Positions 5,328 to 6,549 of a stretch of 6,549 nt of DNA are shown one piece after another (the stretch's first letter is position 1; each line of letters opens with the position of its first letter). The notes below the pieces were generated by a model. That model saw only the letters and a list, made by a program, of their open reading frames with translations, ran no database searches and had not been told where the DNA came from. The translations under genes were made by a program, and so were the position numbers. Origin of the DNA: Syntrophomonadaceae bacterium. Its GTDB lineage: Bacteria; Bacillota; Syntrophomonadia; Syntrophomonadales; Syntrophomonadaceae. The stretch is taken from NCBI GenBank assembly GCA_028686565.1, contig JAQUBU010000130.1, forward strand, positions 1-6,549, read 5' to 3'.

Positions 5328-5354
5328 CCAGCAGCTTCAAATTAAAGCTGCTGG
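5328..5354 (-). terminator. Intrinsic terminator with a perfect 10-bp stem
   Basis: CCAGCAGCTT (5328-5337) and AAGCTGCTGG (5345-5354) pair perfectly around a 7-nt loop. On the minus strand the stem is followed by GCATTTTATTG, a fair T-rich tract; the plus strand has none. The stop codon of the 40-codon frame lies in the loop, so the terminator overlaps the end of that frame and also ends read-through from the desulfurase gene. Confidence 0.65.
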
Positions 5355-5464
5355 TGATAGAAGTTGATAACATCCATACCTGCCATTTGTTTGCATTCAG
5401 CTGCAAAAGCTTTGTAAAACTTAGCACACTTAATTTTGTTTAACTCAACTTTCGCAGTCGACAT
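5342..5464 (-). pseudogene. 40-codon frame, probably a 3' gene remnant cut by element 2
   Basis: The frame from ATG 5464 to TAA 5342 encodes 40 residues, beginning MSTAKVELNKIKCAKF and ending MDVINFYHQQL. It is lysine-rich with two cysteines. Its composition looks protein-like, and a strong terminator overlaps its end, as expected for the 3' end of a real gene. No Shine-Dalgarno site precedes the ATG, and the palindromic element at 5461-5680 begins exactly there. In-frame sequence continues upstream to 5578, but only through element sequence. The best reading is a gene whose 5' part was lost or displaced by the element; an intact leaderless small protein cannot be excluded. I do not recognise the family. 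Confidence 0.35.
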
Positions 5465-5680
5465 TGAAAGAATTTGTAGCTTTTGAGCAACTTGACGCAG
5501 GAGTCTTATGATACCCTGCGAAGGCGAGGTAAGGAAAGGGGTCGAGCGACAGGACGTTGCGAACCCCCTGCCGACCATGGATGGGAGGTTAGTGCGTACC
5601 CCTTGAGTGCCTAAGCCTAAGCAGATGGTATCATTGAGCGACGGAGTAGGCGCGAGAAGCTATGAATTTCTTTCAAGTGT
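5461..5680. mobile_element. Element 2: palindromic interspersed element sharing the MITE core
   Basis: The ends are imperfect inverted copies. TTGAAAGAA, TT and TAGCTT in 5464-5486 recur inverted in 5655-5676, with a 1-nt gap and two substitutions. Inward, ATGATACC (5508-5515) pairs with GGTATCAT (5627-5634). The interior matches the core of the MITE at 4099-4367. No transposase and no clear target duplication were found. The right arm runs past the stop of the desulfurase gene and would encode its last residues (TLERNS); the left arm meets the ATG of the 40-codon frame. Confidence 0.55.
5510..5632 (+). other. Structured 123-nt core, copy 2
   Basis: Same length as copy 1 (4174-4296). The closing stem is GATACC (5510-5515) with GGTATC (5627-5632). 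It differs from copy 1 at two pairs (A-T to G-C and C-G to T-A) with pairing kept. The internal hairpin GCGAC (5546-5550) with GTTGC (5556-5560) has one G-U pair. Shared blocks are GCGAAGGC, GAAAGGGG, CGAGCGACA and GTACCCCTTGA (5596-5606). CCAT-GG-ATGG at 5575-5584 stands where copy 1 has ACA-AGGA-TGT. A further short hairpin outside the core is CGCAGG (5496-5501) with CCTGCG (5515-5520), which competes with the closing stem. Confidence 0.6.
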
Positions 5681-6549
5681 GAATTTTGTATTAATAATGA
5701 AAGGATTTGAGATTAAGTCTTTACTCAATTTTTTTGGTATATAATTGCCTGCGAGCTCAGAGAATTTGTAATCCCTTTTATACTGTTCTTTATTGCTTAT
5801 GATGCTTTTTAAAAACTTGATCAGTTGCTCTACTTCTTTCCTGGTATTGTAGGCTGCCAGGCTGATTCGTACCATACCTGGAAGAAGGGCTGGATTTTGC
5901 TTAAGGTAAGTTGATACTTTTTCTTGCTCCTCATCTATACCCAGGAGCTTGCGGACATAGGGCTGAGCACAGAAACAACCTGTTCTTAAGCCGATACCGG
6001 CTTCATAGCAAAGGATGGAACCCAGGAGGCTATGAGTGATGCCGGTCAGGTTAAAAGCTATAACACCTACCCGGGGAAATGAGCCATAGATTTTAACTCC
6101 TGGCAATTTGCGGATTTCTTCGAAAGCATAGCGAGTTAAATCATCTTCATATTCAGTCATCTTCTGCATATTCATTTTTTGGAGGTATTTTATGGTTTGG
6201 GCCAGAGCAAAAGCTCCTATTACATTGGGAGAACCGGCTTCTTCCCGGTCAGGAAGCTCAGCCCAGAATATCTCTTGGTTCGTTACTATCCTTACCGTCC
6301 CGCCTCCGGGATATTCAGGTGATCCCTTCAGGAAAGTTTCGCGGGGGCCTATAAGTACGCCGCTGCCGAAGGGGGCATAGATTTTATGGCCTGAAAAAGC
6401 CAGGTAATCGATATGCTGAGGGTGATCAGCAGGCTTCATATCAAACGGATGGTGGGGCACCAGTTGAGCAGCATCCACCATGATTTGAGTGCGATATTCA
6501 TGGGCCATTTCAGCTAGTTCATAGATGGGATTCAAGTGTCCGGTTACAT
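5660..6549 (-). CDS. Cysteine desulfurase / class V aminotransferase, 5' end outside the window
   Basis: PLP-dependent enzyme of the class V aminotransferase fold, SufS/CsdA-like. Such enzymes take sulfur from cysteine for Fe-S or other sulfur transfer. The coding frame continues to the right edge: codons 6536-6547 read VTGH before LNPIYELAEM, the usual N-V-T-G-x-x-N-P segment, so the TTG at 6535 is an internal leucine codon and not a start. Visible residues are numbered from that Leu. DAAQ at 21-24 holds the PLP-contacting Asp, and FSGHK at 47-51 holds the Schiff-base Lys51. EAGSPNVIGAFAL is at 99-111. RTGCFCAQPYV at 184-194 holds Cys189 at the SufS catalytic cysteine position, with an extra Cys187. 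An unusual C-terminal tail of about 45 residues follows the fold, and its last six residues lie inside element 2. Substrate specificity cannot be told from sequence alone. Confidence 0.85.
   Translation of the reverse strand, partial: VTGHLNPIYELAEMAHEYRTQIMVDAAQLVPHHPFDMKPADHPQHIDYLAFSGHKIYAPFGSGVLIGPRETFLKGSPEYPGGGTVRIVTNQEIFWAELPDREEAGSPNVIGAFALAQTIKYLQKMNMQKMTEYEDDLTRYAFEEIRKLPGVKIYGSFPRVGVIAFNLTGITHSLLGSILCYEAGIGLRTGCFCAQPYVRKLLGIDEEQEKVSTYLKQNPALLPGMVRISLAAYNTRKEVEQLIKFLKSIISNKEQYKRDYKFSELAGNYIPKKLSKDLISNPFIINTKFTLERNS

Noticed and set aside
5465..5578. N-terminal extension of the 40-codon frame to ATG 5578
   Set aside because: This part runs through element 2, including its core, and gives low-complexity peptide; no ribosome binding site is present.
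6192..6380. Plus-strand 62-codon frame
   Set aside because: Antisense to the conserved core of the desulfurase-like gene.
6533..6535. TTG as start of the desulfurase-like gene
   Set aside because: The frame continues upstream with conserved family sequence (VTGH before LNP), so the gene runs off the window edge.

Overview
The window looks like a chromosomal stretch from a low-to-moderate GC Gram-positive bacterium. The evidence is an EcsA/EcsB-type ABC transporter pair, purine-rich Shine-Dalgarno sites, GTG and TTG starts, and a DUF2178-like/XRE pair. A Clostridia member (Peptococcaceae/Desulfotomaculum-like) is my best guess, but no marker in the window fixes the taxon.

Layout, left to right. 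(1) 1-197 (+): C-terminal end of an unrecognised protein. (2) 208-265: a 58-bp palindromic repeat in minus orientation. (3) 336-2343 (+): ecsA-ecsB, an ATPase and a permease with a 7-nt gap, ending at a terminator near 2548-2580. Two more copies of the 58-bp repeat lie in tandem between ecsB and that terminator, in plus orientation, so the operon is bracketed by inverted copies. (4) 3832-2605 (-): a two-gene operon of a phospholipid-N-methyltransferase-like enzyme and a DedA membrane protein, probably concerned with membrane lipids, with a palindrome over its likely transcription start. (5) 3833-4516: a long non-coding stretch with stacked palindromes and a 269-bp MITE (4099-4367) that has 46-bp terminal inverted repeats and a 10-bp target-site duplication. 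(6) 5125-4517 (-): a small four-helix membrane protein (DUF2178-like) followed directly by an XRE regulator. It has a near-consensus promoter whose -10 sits in one of two 16-bp repeats spaced 21 bp apart. (7) 5328-5680: a terminator, a 40-codon reading frame or gene remnant, and a second palindromic element (5461-5680). (8) 5660-6549 (-): most of a cysteine desulfurase/class V aminotransferase, running off the right edge.

The least expected signal is that the MITE at 4099-4367 and the element at 5461-5680 share a homologous core of exactly 123 nt each (4174-4296 and 5510-5632). The cores have conserved sequence blocks and a closing stem with two compensatory base-pair changes, although the outer arms of the two elements differ. 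This suggests a structured RNA or DNA module carried by small non-autonomous elements. No CRISPR array, tRNA or rRNA was seen.
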